Made by a program: the position numbers and the translations under genes. From Luscinia megarhynchos (Eukaryota; Chordata; Aves; Passeriformes; Turdidae): a DNA stretch of 64,000 nucleotides. Positions 40,124 to 52,223 of this stretch are shown here, piece by piece. Position 1 is the stretch's first letter; each line of letters begins with the position of its first letter. The stretch covers positions 19,074,906 to 19,138,905 of the forward strand of contig JAPFBE010000002.1 in assembly GCA_034336665.1 (NCBI GenBank), given 5' to 3'. The notes under the pieces were generated by a model. It searched no databases and was not told where the DNA came from. It worked only from the letters and a program-made list of their open reading frames with translations.

Positions 40124-41398
40124 CTTAAGCATAAGGTAGATATCTAAATGTGAAATGAATCATTCCCTATAAATTTTCCTTTTTTGACTTGAGTGAATCC
40201 AATATGAGTAGCTCAGAAAGGTGTATGAGATAGAATTAGGTGAGATTGATCACAAGCCTTGCTGAAACATTACAATTTCATTATTAAAGGTGGGATTTTT
40301 AGAGAACCTGATCAGCGTTAAGGCAATGGGAGAAACATTAAGTCTTGTTAGTCCCTGACAAGCAAAATCAATCACTCAGCACTGAAGTGGCAGCTCTCTG
40401 GAGCAGACAACTAATGTCAGAAGCTTTTGATAAGATGCTGGCATGCAGAAAGGAAAGATTTCCGAAAGGCAAAACACCTACCAAATTGTTTGCTCCATTC
40501 AGTTTCTGAGCAGACATTTGTAATTTATATGTCTTCCATATTATCTATAGAGCTCTCCATAGAACTCAAAAGAACTGTTGCTTACAGACAAAGGAGGAGC
40601 CTGTCACAGATTGGATGATATTAGTGAGACATGAAACAGGAAATAGTGTGGAGGTGAACAGATTTTGTTTTGTTTACACACAGACATGGAAGCATTGGTC
40701 AGTAGAAACAGAATCAATATATTTTATTCTGAGTCACTTTATCTTAAACTGGATGTGCCAAAGAATTTGCAAAGAGGATGAATTTGGTCTGTTTTGTCCA
40801 GTTGAAGAGGAGAAGTGATGGATTAATTTAGTGGGCACCTGGCATTAGGCTGGGGTTAATCCACCACAAGGATTGGCTTTGTCTTCTTTTTTCATTTGTC
40901 TTCTTGACTAAGAAACCCTGAAAGTTTAACGTTCCTTTAAAAATTGTGTAGCAGTACCACTGGTTTAGGGCTGAGGAACATTTCATATGAATTACCTGAG
41001 ATTATATCTTATGTATGATATGGACTGAACAGTTCCACTGTTGTAAAATCAGATGCCTGTAACAGGAATATTAGAATTGTATAATTGTACATTTAGAAAA
41101 ACCTGTTGGCTTCAAGTCACCTCCTTTTTTCTTTCAGATGTTAATGGGAAAATGTTATTAAAAAAAAATTAGCTTTTCAGTGACCTGCTGTTTGATTTTG
41201 CATTTTGATTTTTTTTTTGATAATGCAAATAAAAAAATCTCATCTTGTAATTTCTTCACCAAGATGTCAATGTTTCTTTGAGACTCATAGAGAAAGACAT
41301 TGAACTTTAACTTAGCTCACAAGTGACAAAGGTCAAACATATCCTTCTAACTTACTAATTTCCAGTCAGTTAAAAAAAAAAAACATGCCCTCTCCTAC

Positions 41399-41452
41399 CT
41401 GAATATATCTCATATTGACTTCAAACTCTAGATTTCTCTTTACCCATTCAGC
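41399..41452 (-). CDS. Exon of unrecognised gene (41.4 kb)
   Basis: Eighteen whole codons, AEWVKRNLEFEVNMRYIQ, between a TTTTTACAAATAAAATTGTAG acceptor region and donor GTAGGA. The other two frames have stops. Phase zero at both ends agrees with both neighbours. Confidence 0.5.
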
Positions 41453-41659
41453 CTACAATTTTATTTGTAAAAAGAGAAGTTTGGACACATTTTGCTGTTT
41501 ACAGCTGGGGTTGTACAAAAGAGGAATCTGCTCTCTTGGAGGGACATTGTAAAAGGGCAAGATACTATGAAAATTATTAGATGTCCAGAGGGGACTATGT
41601 GGTCCGTCCTCCCACGCTGGAGGGATGTATACCCATCCAGAGACAGTCCTGAGAATCCT

Positions 41660-41748
41660 GTTCCATGTGGGTCTTCTTTGAGCCTGGGGCTGGACTAGAG
41701 ATTATTGTTTGGTCTGTTCCAGCCTATGTGATGTGCTGATTCAGTGAC
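41660..41748 (+). mobile_element. Degraded CR1 3' end, sense orientation
   Basis: The text TGAGCCTGGGGCTGGACTAG, then GTTCCAGCCTATGTGATGTG and ATTCAGTGA resembles a worn CR1 3' end on the plus strand, the only copy here in that orientation. Homology upstream of 41,660 may extend to about 41,580 but is uncertain. Confidence 0.5.
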
Positions 41749-42807
41749 ACTTACATATCTGACCTGGACTTAGTGGGTTAAGAATCCATGTTGTACACAT
41801 TAATCACTACTATTTCCACTGTGGGAGCACCAGGGACTCCTATGCTTAGCACATCCACCAGGGCAGGAGGGCTGGTCATTTGCAGGACTATCCTTTCTAA
41901 CCTATGAAGCAGTAAAGGAAAACTCAAGAAAACTCCTGCAGGTAATCGGTTGCTGACAAAAACTGACATACTGAGAATGAGCAAGACAGCTTGAAAAGTG
42001 GAAATATGCCTGGAAGGCATTCTTTAAGAAAACCCAACAAAACCACCTCATTCTTTATGTGATAGCAGAAAAAAAGGAGCTAGAGGAGAGAGTCAAAAAG
42101 GGAAGCCTAGAAAAATAGTCTTTGCATCAATACTATGGATAGCTTCTATTAAGAGCAGCAGAAAAAGTTTGTAGGGTTTGAAGTCAAATAATATAAAAAA
42201 TTGGTAAAAACTTATAACTTTTTAGCTCCAGAAATAAGATACACAATGGAAACATCGGATTTTCGGACCTAAAAACTTGTTTGCATCACCTGCCTGTCTC
42301 ACAAGTCTGGTGATCCCATCATTCTCAGCAGCTGTAAATGAGAAAAGTTATAAGGACTTACTAGGGAAGAGAGGAGTGCATGGCATGCTTGAGTCATACT
42401 GCACTTGAGATGATAGCTATCAGAAGAGGCTGAAATTGAGAGACAAGCCAAGATATTTTGGATGAAGCAGAGGTACAAATATGTATCTTTCCATGGAAAT
42501 GTTAGTGTAGTAGTGGATGAGGCTACTGAGACCCAGGCAGATGTACAGATGGGAAAGGAGCCAAAATCAGAATTCCATACAATCACAGGTGAACACACAT
42601 GGTCCTTGAAAACACAGACTAACAGAATGATTGCCAAGAGAAACTTGAAAGGACAAAGCTGCTGAAGTCACTGAAGCTAGGGAAAGAAAAAAAGTCAAAA
42701 GAGGAGTTTGGTCTATTGTGATAAGGGCAAATGACTAGTGAGGATGGTGAGGAGAGTGGACTGATTTCGAGCCTCCAGCAGATGTGGATCAATATAGTAA
42801 TACTTAC

Positions 42808-42862
42808 TGTAGGTTGAATTAAATAAAAAGGTGAACAGAAAGGTTCTGAAACTTCAGGTGAA
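42808..42862 (-). CDS. Alternative exon candidate not fitting the main chain
   Basis: A 55-base segment with an excellent acceptor (CCACCCTCTTTTCAG) and donor (ACA then GTAAGTATT) reads SPEVSEPFCSPFYLIQPT in one frame. It needs two bases from the previous exon, which the 43.5-kb exon supplies only if it ends at a poor GTCTGC donor. It may be an alternative exon, or chance. Confidence 0.25.
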
Positions 42863-43429
42863 CTGAAAAGAGGGTGGAATCAGGGCATGACACATCTGAC
42901 AGAAATTACAGTGTGATCTTTGAGAGTGGAAATAGGGGGGAAAGACTAGGGTTTTTTTTAATGGGAGAAAATAAAACATAATTTTTATTGTGAAAGAAAG
43001 GGTGAAGAAGCAAGAAAAGTGATGATAAAAGCAGGGAGATACTATACATGGATAAGAATGCATCCTGAACTGTGAGGAGTCACTAACAGGTTGGAGGAGG
43101 TCATCAGATGAGAAATCTGATTATGAAGAAGATGTAACTGAATCAGAGGAAGAGCAGACTAGCCAAAATGAGGGAAGAGTACCCCATCATTTGTACATTT
43201 TCTCTTGGATTAAACCAGTGACTTCCATCTCAGAGAAACAAGGAAAAACATCTGTAGAAAGGCTTATGAAGCAAGCGATAGGTAAAAAGACATCTAGAAT
43301 ATGGGAGTGGAAGTCTGTTGAACTGGGCAAGTAGAGTTGTTCCAGTTGAAGGCAGCATAACTGAAAGGGAGAAAAGACATTTTTATTAGAGGGAGTTCAA
43401 CTCTTTGCAGACCTTTCCACTGAAAATAC

Positions 43430-43606
43430 CATACAGCACAAACAGAGGAAGCAGAGAGAGTTTGGCCAAGGAGCTGGCATGCTGTGGCAGTTCACATCTT
43501 CTGTGACACTTTCAGAAAGAACACATATTTTCTTCAAGTCTTTATGAAAAATAGTGGCCATTATGGGACTCAGTGTAGCTCCTTGATGAATATACAAGTC
43601 ATCCCC
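43430..43606 (-). CDS. Exon of unrecognised gene (43.5 kb)
   Basis: Fifty-nine whole codons after a good acceptor (CTCCCACCCTATTAG). The peptide begins GDDLYIHQGATLSPIMATIF and ends with a Cys- and Leu-rich stretch, LCFLCLCCM, before the donor GTATTT. The donor is weak; an alternative end further on (GGAAAG then GTCTGC) is no better. The frame meets TGA soon after if unspliced. Confidence 0.5.
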
Positions 43607-44353
43607 CTAATAGGGTGGGAGTTTGCCATTTACTCTTACTACAGGTTGTTAGGAACCTTAAAAATCATCCATGTTTTTAATCTTACTTATTGTAAGATTC
43701 TTTGATTTTTTTGTTTCGAACTCAAATTGCTTCAATGAGAATGCTATGCATGACTAAGTTAAATTCCCTGCAGATATCTCAACATGTATTATCACTGTAC
43801 TATTGTCAGCAAAGTCTTTAATCCCTGAAAAAAGTTACTTTTTAAAACAAGATATATATTCTACAAGTTATCTTCACTTTGTATTAATAAATGTAGTGAC
43901 TTCTAAAAATTGTTAGAACAGACTCTTCTGACAATCTTGTTTCTACTGATTTGCCTATTGACCACAGGATTTTGAAGTACTTTGTGAAGACTGATAGGTC
44001 AAACACTTGATTTCCTTTGGAGTGTGGGTGTGAAACTGCAGATACCTGTATGTGATACTCCCTCTCGCTTTGTTGGAATGTGAAGAGGCTGAGTTTCTAC
44101 TATGGGGGGGTGTTTCCTGCCTTTTTGTTAATCCACTGTTACCTCCTACGTTAGGAACAGAAAAGAACAGCAGGTGGAAACATCATGTGGAATGTGCCTG
44201 CTATTCTGCTGGGAAACTGGGCCTACCCACTCTGACTGCAAAAACAATAGTTTACATTTATACTAAAATAATTAATCAGTTTCAATTAATAATCAGATCC
44301 ATTTTTTTTTTAGGATAGCAGGTAGACTGTGTCTTAAATACAGATGCAGTTAC

Positions 44354-44443
44354 AAGGCAGGCAGATAACAATGTTATCCTGTTAGCTCTCTTTTCCATTT
44401 TTGTATACATAAGCAGCCAATCATGTTTACAACTCTCCTTCAG
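44354..44443 (-). CDS. Exon of unrecognised gene (44.4 kb)
   Basis: Thirty whole codons starting LKESCKHDWLLMYTKMEKRA, bounded by acceptor CAGCACTTACAG (with a TTAAC branch site about 15 bases before) and donor GTAACT. A basic and aromatic helix-like sequence. Phase zero at both ends. Confidence 0.5.
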
Positions 44444-44714
44444 CTGTAAGTGCTGATTGTTAACCAATAGCAAGTGAAGGAAGGACATCTAACACATCAA
44501 TTGACAACCATGAGCATTTTTTTTATAGCTGGACAAACACAGTGGCTGATTCTGCTCATTCAAAATCCTATTTTAAGATTTGCCTCTTCCATGAAAACCG
44601 CAGGAAATGAGTTGATTTTTTTTTTTAAACCCACAGCTGTTAATTGAGCTACCAAGTTCTCTAAATGCTTGAAGAGAGTAACCACATGGCATTATTGTTA
44701 TAAATCTTGAACAC

Positions 44715-44770
44715 CATCCTCTTGGTTCCACTTTTTGCATTTCCTTGACGTAGCCAGAATTTAACATATA
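44715..44770 (-). CDS. Exon of unrecognised gene (44.7 kb)
   Basis: Two leading bases and 18 codons, YVKFWLRQGNAKSGTKRM, between GCTGTACTAG and donor GTGTTC. It converts the phase left by the 49.5-kb exon to the phase needed by the 44.4-kb exon, which is why it was sought; this makes its support partly circular. It contains a CpG (CTACGTC), unusual for this AT-rich intron. Confidence 0.4.
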
Positions 44771-45969
44771 CTAGTACAGCAGACTGCTATTTGCAAATGG
44801 CCATAACACTGGTGTAAGGTCTGGTTCTGACAAAATGTAGGCAAGGATAGTTTCACAGATTGCTGTTTATGTTACCTTCTTGTCACAGTACCACATCCTG
44901 TGTCATCAACCAGATTTTGAAACCTTCCTGCAAAATTAAAAATCACTAAAGGTTCACAAAATTGTCATCAAGTGTTCCTTGTTGATCTTTGTATATACTC
45001 AGTGTTGTTAAGTCTCATAAATTTTCCATCACTGAGAAATATTTGCAGGACTTTTTCATTTAGACTCTTGTGTTTGTTCCTCCATCTTCTCTGTGGCAAG
45101 GTTATGGCATATACTTCATTCCTAACCTGTACGCTAAATATTTCTGTTTTCCTTTCTGGATAACTTTTGGAAAGATGGGTCTGCCAAACTGTCTGATGAA
45201 TGTGGTGGGTAGGTAATACCTAGCACTCTATTCAGGCATTTGATTTTTTAAGAGGCTTAGATGTTCGTTTTTACCCACTTTGTCTTTCTAGCTTTCACAT
45301 ACATGTCTTTTGGTAGAATAAATTTTCAACTGGAAACTTAGGTAGTTTCTTACGCTCTAGATTATTGCTATCCAGATCTTGATTAAGTTGGTAAATATAA
45401 ATTATAATATTTCAAACCATCCTTTTGGATGTTCTCTTGTCTTGGATACATTACCTCAGTGCTTAATAAAAGTGAAGAAAGTAAATAGAATATTATGAAC
45501 TGCTAGGGAAACACCAGAGAATATAACAAAAGATACTGTATAACCCCATGATTCACTTGTTTCCAGGATACTGTGTGAAGATCTGCTGACCCTTTGGCCA
45601 AAACCCCTTCCCCAAAATGGAGAGTAAAATTGGAAAAGGTTTAGAGAATGGCTAAAAGAACTTGAGAATGGCTTTTACAGAAGCAGCAAATAGGTAGATT
45701 AGTGCTCCTCAACATCAAAAAATGTTTGAGGAGGAAATGTCAGAGTCTGATAAAATCCTGAGTGGGATGGACAAGGTAGGAAATTATGAATTACATTATC
45801 TCTTCATATATCAGAATTAGAAGGCAACAAAAGCAGGTGGCAGATTCAGTCCAAGGAAGAAGTGATTATTCTATAAGCATGTTGTTGTTGTTAATCTGCA
45901 GAGATGTGAAAGAGTGAAATTACTGTTTACATTGAAATGGTTTTAGGCTCAAAGTGTCCCTAAGATGCA

Positions 45970-48430
45970 AGTTGGAAATACAGAAATATCACACAGGTTG
46001 GGAGTGACCCCTTCTAGTCCAGCACCCTGCAGGGCCAGATAGAGCAGGTTTCCAGGACTGTGTCCAGAGGAGTCTCACATGTCTCCAAGGAAGAGATTTC
46101 ACATCTGCTCTGGGCACCTGCTTCACTGTCTGGTTTTATGCTGTGTCTTCCACTGTGCACCTCTAAGAAGAAAGTCCCTGATCTGCTTGAAGGTGGGCTT
46201 ATCTCCAGCTGTTAATCAGTCAGCTTCTTGTAGTGCTGTGTGGAGTTATTCCATTCTTGGTGCAGGACTTTGCCTTTTTGAACTTCATGAGGTTCCTCTC
46301 AGCTCATTTTAATAGCTTGTATACCTATAAAATTACACAGGAGCCAGGCATCTTATACACTATCCCTAGTATTCCACCATCTGCAAAATTGCTGAGAGTA
46401 CACTCTAGACCATCATTCAGCTTGTTAATAAAGGTGTTGAAGGTTCTTGCTATTGGTATTTGCCTCTGAGGGATAATCACTAGTAACTGACAGTCTGTTC
46501 AGATTTCTTTCTTCTGATCACTGTACTTCAAGCCCCATGGTCCAGCTAAATTTTTGCTCATCTTATCCAGTCCATATTTTCCTCATTTGTCTAAAGGTTG
46601 CCATGGGAATGCCATGTCAAAGATGTGCTAAAGTCAAAGTCTAGGACGTTTTCTGCTGTACTGTTATGCACACAGCCTGCCATTTCACTGTAATAAATGC
46701 ATTGGTCAGACATGAATCATGAATTGCCCTTGGTAAATTCATCCTGCCTGGTCCTGTTACCACCTTCTCCTTCTTGTGGCTGGAAATAGTTCTCAAGAGG
46801 ATTTGCTCCTTTACATTCCTAGGGACTTAGGTGAGGCTGACCAGTCTGTACTTTCCTGTACTTCCTGCCCTCCTTAAAGATGAGTATGATGTTTGACTTT
46901 TCTCAATACCCTTCCATGCAGCTGATCTGTTCCCATAGACTTACATGTGCCCAATTAGCTTAAGAGCTCCCTAATTGTACCTCCCTCTACACTCCCACTC
47001 TCACAGTTATTAGGCAGTGGGAATTGGGCTGTCAGAGGGAAGATCTAACCGGTGAAAACTAGAGCAAAAGAACATTGAATGTCTCAGCCTGTTCCATGTC
47101 TTTTTCACTAAATGTCCTCCCTCATTAAGCACCAGTCCTTCATTTTCTTTGGCCTTGCTTTTTCTGTCAGCATGGTTGTGGAAGTACTTATTTCTTGCCT
47201 TTCATACCCCTTGCTACTTTCAACTCCAGTTGAGCTTTGGTTTTCCTAATTATTTTCAACTTTCTGCTCATTAGAGTAGACATATCTTGCATTTGAGGAA
47301 GTTCTGCTGAAAGATGAACAGTTAATGTGGGTCCCTTTGCCCTTTAAGATAGTCTCCTATGGGATTCTACTGAGCAGATGCCTGACTAGCCCAAAACTTG
47401 CTCTTCTAAAGTCCAGGGTTGTGATCCTTCTTTTTATATATATTCTCTCAGGATTTTTAGCTCTATGATCTAATAGTCAGGGCAGCTAAGTCATCTTTAT
47501 ATGAATGACTTGCCTGTGAATATGAGGTCCAGAACACCTTCTCTAAGCAACTCCATTATAACCTGTGTCAGAAAATCATCATTGATATCCCAGAAACCTC
47601 CTGGCTTGCTTGCCTGGCCTTATTGTCCTTCTGTCAGACATTAGGATGTCTGAGTACCTAGATGTGTATTCATGAGGTTTCTGGATGTCTAAAGAAAGCT
47701 TAATTTATTTCCTCTTCTTGATCAGGCAATCTCTAGCATGTTTACCACAGCATCACCTGTGTTGTTCTGTCTTCTGCTTCTAAGTCCTAAGGTCTCAGCT
47801 GGTTCTTCACCTAGTCCAAGGTGAAGCTCCATGCACTTTAGCCACTTCTTTGCATACTGTGTAACCCCTCCTCCTTGCTGTCTCAGCCTGTCTTTCCTGA
47901 AAAGCCTGTATCCATTTACTGCAGCATTCCCAACCCATGAGCTATGACTCCATGTCCCTGTAATCCCAATGAGGTCACAGTTCTACAACTGCATGAACTG
48001 CTAACTCTTCTTGTTTGCTCCCAGGCTGTGTGCATTTACGTGCAGGCACTGACGGGCCCCTAGTCATGCTGCTTTCCCAGGGGGAGTGTGATAGCCTCCC
48101 CACTCATGTTGTCTCCCAGACACTTCCTCCCTGGCTGCTGGGAGAGTATTTGGAAAAGTGTCATCATATGCTTGTTCCATTTTTGTACTCTTCCCCAGCC
48201 ATCTGCTTTTGATCACCGACCTTGGTGTGTACCTAAAGAGCTGCCACCAGTAGGGATTATGTCTGTCAAATTTGGATGTCAAGACCAGGATGTGAACCCA
48301 GTCTCCACAAGAAACCAGAAAATTTGCTGCAGAAAAATTATCTTTGAGCCCCAGACCTCCACCCTCTCTTGGCAATCATCCAAAAGTGGATACTGGGCTA
48401 CACAGACCTGGTACTACCATGCACATACTC
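45970..48430 (-). mobile_element. Long old CR1 LINE copy
   Basis: Reversed CR1 text is recognisable for about 2.4 kb: 3' part (CTAGTCCAGCACCCTGCAGG, GAACTTCATGAGGTTCCTCT), reverse-transcriptase region (TTGCTGAGAGTACACTCTAG, TGCTAAAGTCAAAGTCTAGG) and the more 5' coding part (TTTCCTCTTCTTGATCAGGC, CCTGTCTTTCCTGAAAAGCC, AATCCCAATGAGGTCACAGT). A full CR1 is about 4.5 kb, so parts are deleted. Heavy divergence marks an old insertion. It lies in an intron of the unrecognised gene model, on the same strand. Confidence 0.85.
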
Positions 48431-49520
48431 TTGGGTTGGTGCCCAGAGCAGATACCAAAGCTGAATTACTTCTTTTGTTCCTTTGCCTTTCAAGATAATA
48501 CTTGATTTGGAACTGCTAGAATTATTGCTAGGTGTTTTTCATAATTGTTCCATAACTCAATCTTTTTGATGCTGAGTAGTCCTCCTGTCTTTGCTTTCAT
48601 GCTAATTGAGCTGTCCTCTAGAAAAACTGTGTTGCCAGCAATATCCGAGTCTCCTAATGTACTGTGCTTGAGCTAGGCAATGTATGTGCTGCAGCAAATC
48701 CTGTCTTTTTTTCATAATGAATGAATGAAAAACCCAACAGAAAATGTGAAACAACAGTTTTCTATTGACAGAGTCTATGTTAAAACTATTAACATGTGCT
48801 CACCTTGATTGTACCTTAGGCCAAACCTATAAACCTTTTACATTTTTCTAATCTCCATGCTCAATTTCATGACTGCTTTTAGGCTGAAAAATTTTGGTTA
48901 ACACATGACTTTCTGAATCAAGCCTTGCTTGATCAACATTTTGCTTTGTTTCTTTCATGTCAGGATGATAATTTTTGAGATTTGTTATATACATAATACA
49001 CATAAAATACTGCAAAAGCATAGGTAATTTTTTCAGTATTAATTTGATTGTGATGTTTCCTTATTGTTCTGTAAACAAAATAAAATTGATGGGGCAAACC
49101 AAAAGTAAGTGTCAGAACCTCTCCAAAAAATGTTAAGAAATTGCATGATGAAAGTGCTAACAATATTTCATTAAGCACAGACTTTTAAATGTTTACTAGG
49201 GCTAGTAAAAAATAATAGGCAATATCAAATGTATTTAAAAATACATTTACAGTTTAAAATGTATGGACTCTGGTTGTCAAAGTAATGGCTTTTGGAGACA
49301 GTCCAACTGTCTGAATTGTTAATAAAAGATGTCCTCAGGTCTCTCTCACTAGACCTTTCCCTTTCTTCCATTTTTTTGAGCACGCAAACTGGGCATCAAA
49401 CCCATCCAGTTCATCACTTTTTGATGCTCAGAACTTCAAAACAATGGTTCTTTTTTTTCCCCTAAATTTCACTGAACTTGTTCTAAGCACTCTCCAGAAA
49501 GGGTAGTGGAAACACCTCAC

Positions 49521-49590
49521 CTGATAATGAAGCAGCTGCCCTCAGCACCTCTTGTACAGCATGCCTGGGCAAGTCTTTCTCACAGTTGTA
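49521..49590 (-). CDS. Exon of unrecognised gene (49.5 kb)
   Basis: Reads YNCEKDLPRHAVQEVLRAAA then SLS and one trailing G, followed by GTGAGG. The acceptor after TTTATGAG is unusual, but a strong pyrimidine tract (TTTCTGCACTCTTCTTCATT) lies just upstream. The frame remains open further 5', so the exon could start earlier. The trailing G pairs with the leading TA of the 44.7-kb exon. Confidence 0.45.
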
Positions 49591-50184
49591 CTCATAAACA
49601 ATGAGTGGAATGAAGAAGAGTGCAGAAATGGGTACAGAGGTACCAGAGCTGTGCTTGCCCTGCTTACACCATGATCCATAAGCCCTGGAACCTGTACAGT
49701 GTGGTTACTGGCCTTTCAGCTCCAATTCTTCCACTCTACATGTCCACACTACTTGCTCATGTAGTCCCCTTTTACTGGTACCTTTCTCATCTCCCACCTC
49801 TTTAAACTGGCGGCTCCATCAAATCTTCTGCACTCTGTGCACAGAAAACATACACTGAACTTGAAGAGATATTCTCTCATCCTCACTGGATCTGACACTT
49901 ATCTAAAACTCCAACTCTGTACTTAGAATCATTTAAAGACAGTTCAAAACATCTGAGACTTACATGAATAGGATACATTTGGGGAGGGGAGAAAAAAGCC
50001 ATAGCATTAAAAAATAGAATAATATGAAACCAAAATAATTTTAATTAATAGAGACAATCCAAGGCAGGCTGTGAAAATTCAGATGTCATTTGTTTTTGAA
50101 AGATATATAAATCAACACAAATGACCTAAATAAAAAGGTCATGGAGCCAGTGGGCAATTTGTGTACAAAGTAGATGAGGAATAC

Positions 50185-50277
50185 CTTGACATAATAATTT
50201 TGCATCTCAACAGCAGACTGAGCCTCCTCTGGTGTGTCTTCCTCTGCTGCAGATTGTTTGTGCAACAGGAACAATGT
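50185..50277 (-). CDS. Exon of unrecognised gene (50.2 kb)
   Basis: Thirty-one whole codons between CCTCCCCTCAG and donor GTATTC. The peptide starts TLFLLHKQSAAEEDTPEEAQ, an acidic linker-like stretch, and ends in QNYYVK. The donor is weak at positions 4 and 6. Phase agrees on both sides. Confidence 0.5.
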
Positions 50278-51508
50278 CTGAGGGGAGGTATTTCTGTTCT
50301 TTTTCTACAGTTTCCAGACTCCTGACAAATATAAATTGCATACATTTTATGTGTCAGGGGAATATTGTATAAGGTATCACAACCTGATTATTTACCTACT
50401 ATTTATTTAACTTTTAATATTTTAATCTCTGAGAATCATTGGTACTCCTCAGAGTTTAGGAAATGGATTTTTAATTAGATGCTCAGAAAATTATTGCAGA
50501 TGATTGATGTGAAGGTGATTTTAGTATTCTGTGTGACTTCCGGCCAATTATTTTTGCACTGTATTTTAAGCCAGGGTTTAAACTCAGATACAGTCAGTCC
50601 TCTGGACAGTCACTGCTCTGTCCAATCTGGCTCTGATCACAGGAGAGAAGACAAGGAAGAGTGAGGTGAGTGGGGACAGTAATTTCAATGGGAGCTTGCT
50701 GGAAAGCCAGCAGGACTGAAACAACAACTGCATGTTTCTGCTCAACTAGCATTGAGAAATCTCTTCCACAGCAGAGAGAGATGGAGGACTCTAGAATTAA
50801 ATTAAATTTTCCTTCATTTCTTTAATGATGTTTTCATTAATTTGAACTGAATGTTTCCTATTACCAGGATGACACTGAAAAGAAGCATTGTGATAGGGAG
50901 AACTGTATTTGGGTCTCAAGAGTTGTTTCCTCCCCACCTTGCCTGGGGAGACAGAGCCCTGGAATCAGCAGACAGTTTTGCCCCTCAGTTGGTAGAAGAA
51001 GCTGGTATGGAAGCAAGACATGTTCCTTTGGTTGCAATGACCTTTTATTTCCATCCATTCCCAAAAAAGCCTGAACCCTAACTTGTCTCAAAGAACTGAG
51101 CTTTACAGGTTGGCAGGTTTGGAGGACTGATGTAGGGGACAGTCAAGCTTAGATTCAACAATGCGAATGTAAATTGAGTTACATTTGGGTTAAAGAACTG
51201 AATCAAAAGTAAAATGCAATGAAAATATGAAAAAATTAATTGATACCAAAGTTAAGTTAAGGGGTTCCTCTTAATCCTGATAAGATAAGTCTGCACCAGT
51301 GTTGCTTACAGTCTGAGTTAACCAGCTGTAGAGGCTGCATGTTGAGTAGCTGTGGTTACAACAATTCTGTGCTTGATGTAGAATGCTCTGTGGAACAGCA
51401 GGATGTAGCAAAGTGGGCTTAGCATCATGATTAAAGTGCTACATAATATCTCCAGCATAAAAAATGGGCACATGAGGCATGTGCATCTGGAAAACATTGT
51501 GTGGTATA

Positions 51509-51538
51509 CCATTAGCTGAAGATCCATTAGCTGAAGAT
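51509..51538. repeat. 15-bp tandem duplication
   Basis: CCATTAGCTGAAGAT occurs twice in direct succession. A short slippage duplication within an intron of the gene model. Confidence 0.95.
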
Positions 51539-52138
51539 CCTTAAGGAGGTCAAAAGCAGTAACATGCAGGAATTCAAACAGATTTGAGCTTGAATAACAC
51601 AAGTGCCAGGAAAACAAGGCAGAAGAAATCTATATTTACAAAAATAAGGCCAAGGACTACTGCCTCTCCTAGGTCATGTAACATCTACAGTGTTGTTTTG
51701 AAGAAAAAAAAATATAGTACCAAAATGAAATGGTGATGTGGAAGATGATCTAAACATAGGAAAGGGCAAATATTACAAATTAGTTGTGAGGGAAGGAGTA
51801 AGGAAGAAGAAAGGAATCAGAAATATGTATTCCTTCATCTGGTAGTATGAGAGGACACTTTAGTGAAGAAGGGACAGTAAATTTGTGAAGAGGTTGCAAA
51901 ATACTGTCCTATGAGGAAGTTACAGGTGAGAAGAAAAAATGATATGAATTTAAAGTCTTTCTATTACTGTATTTTAACTGCCAGGGTGCACACTTGCATT
52001 ATTCAGTAAATGCATTCTGTGCTTCAGTGAAAGAGGTAAATGACATTGCTTTATTGTACTCAATGGGTAAATGAAATAATAGTACACAAATCTGCCATTT
52101 TCACTGTTGTTGTAAGACAAGTTGTCACCCTTGCTTAC

Positions 52139-52223
52139 CTTGTGGTAACTTATTGTTGTAGCCAAACTCTGGAAAGGATTGAAGTAAACCATTGGAATTT
52201 GGGTCATAATAATTGAGATGCTA
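52139..52223 (-). CDS. Exon of unrecognised gene (52.2 kb)
   Basis: One leading base and 28 codons, including MTQIPMVYFNPFQSL, ending CACAAG before a strong GTAAGC donor. The acceptor (ATCTAATTTTAG) is AT-rich but follows a plausible branch site, CACTAAT. The frame stays open upstream to an ATG at 52,285, so an internal start is an alternative. The single leading base fits the two trailing bases of the 58.2-kb exon. Confidence 0.5.

Noticed and set aside
42299..42637. 112-residue minus-strand frame with internal splice-like sites
   Set aside because: A 30-base gap between apparent donor and acceptor is too short for an intron, and no choice of ends fits the phases on both sides.
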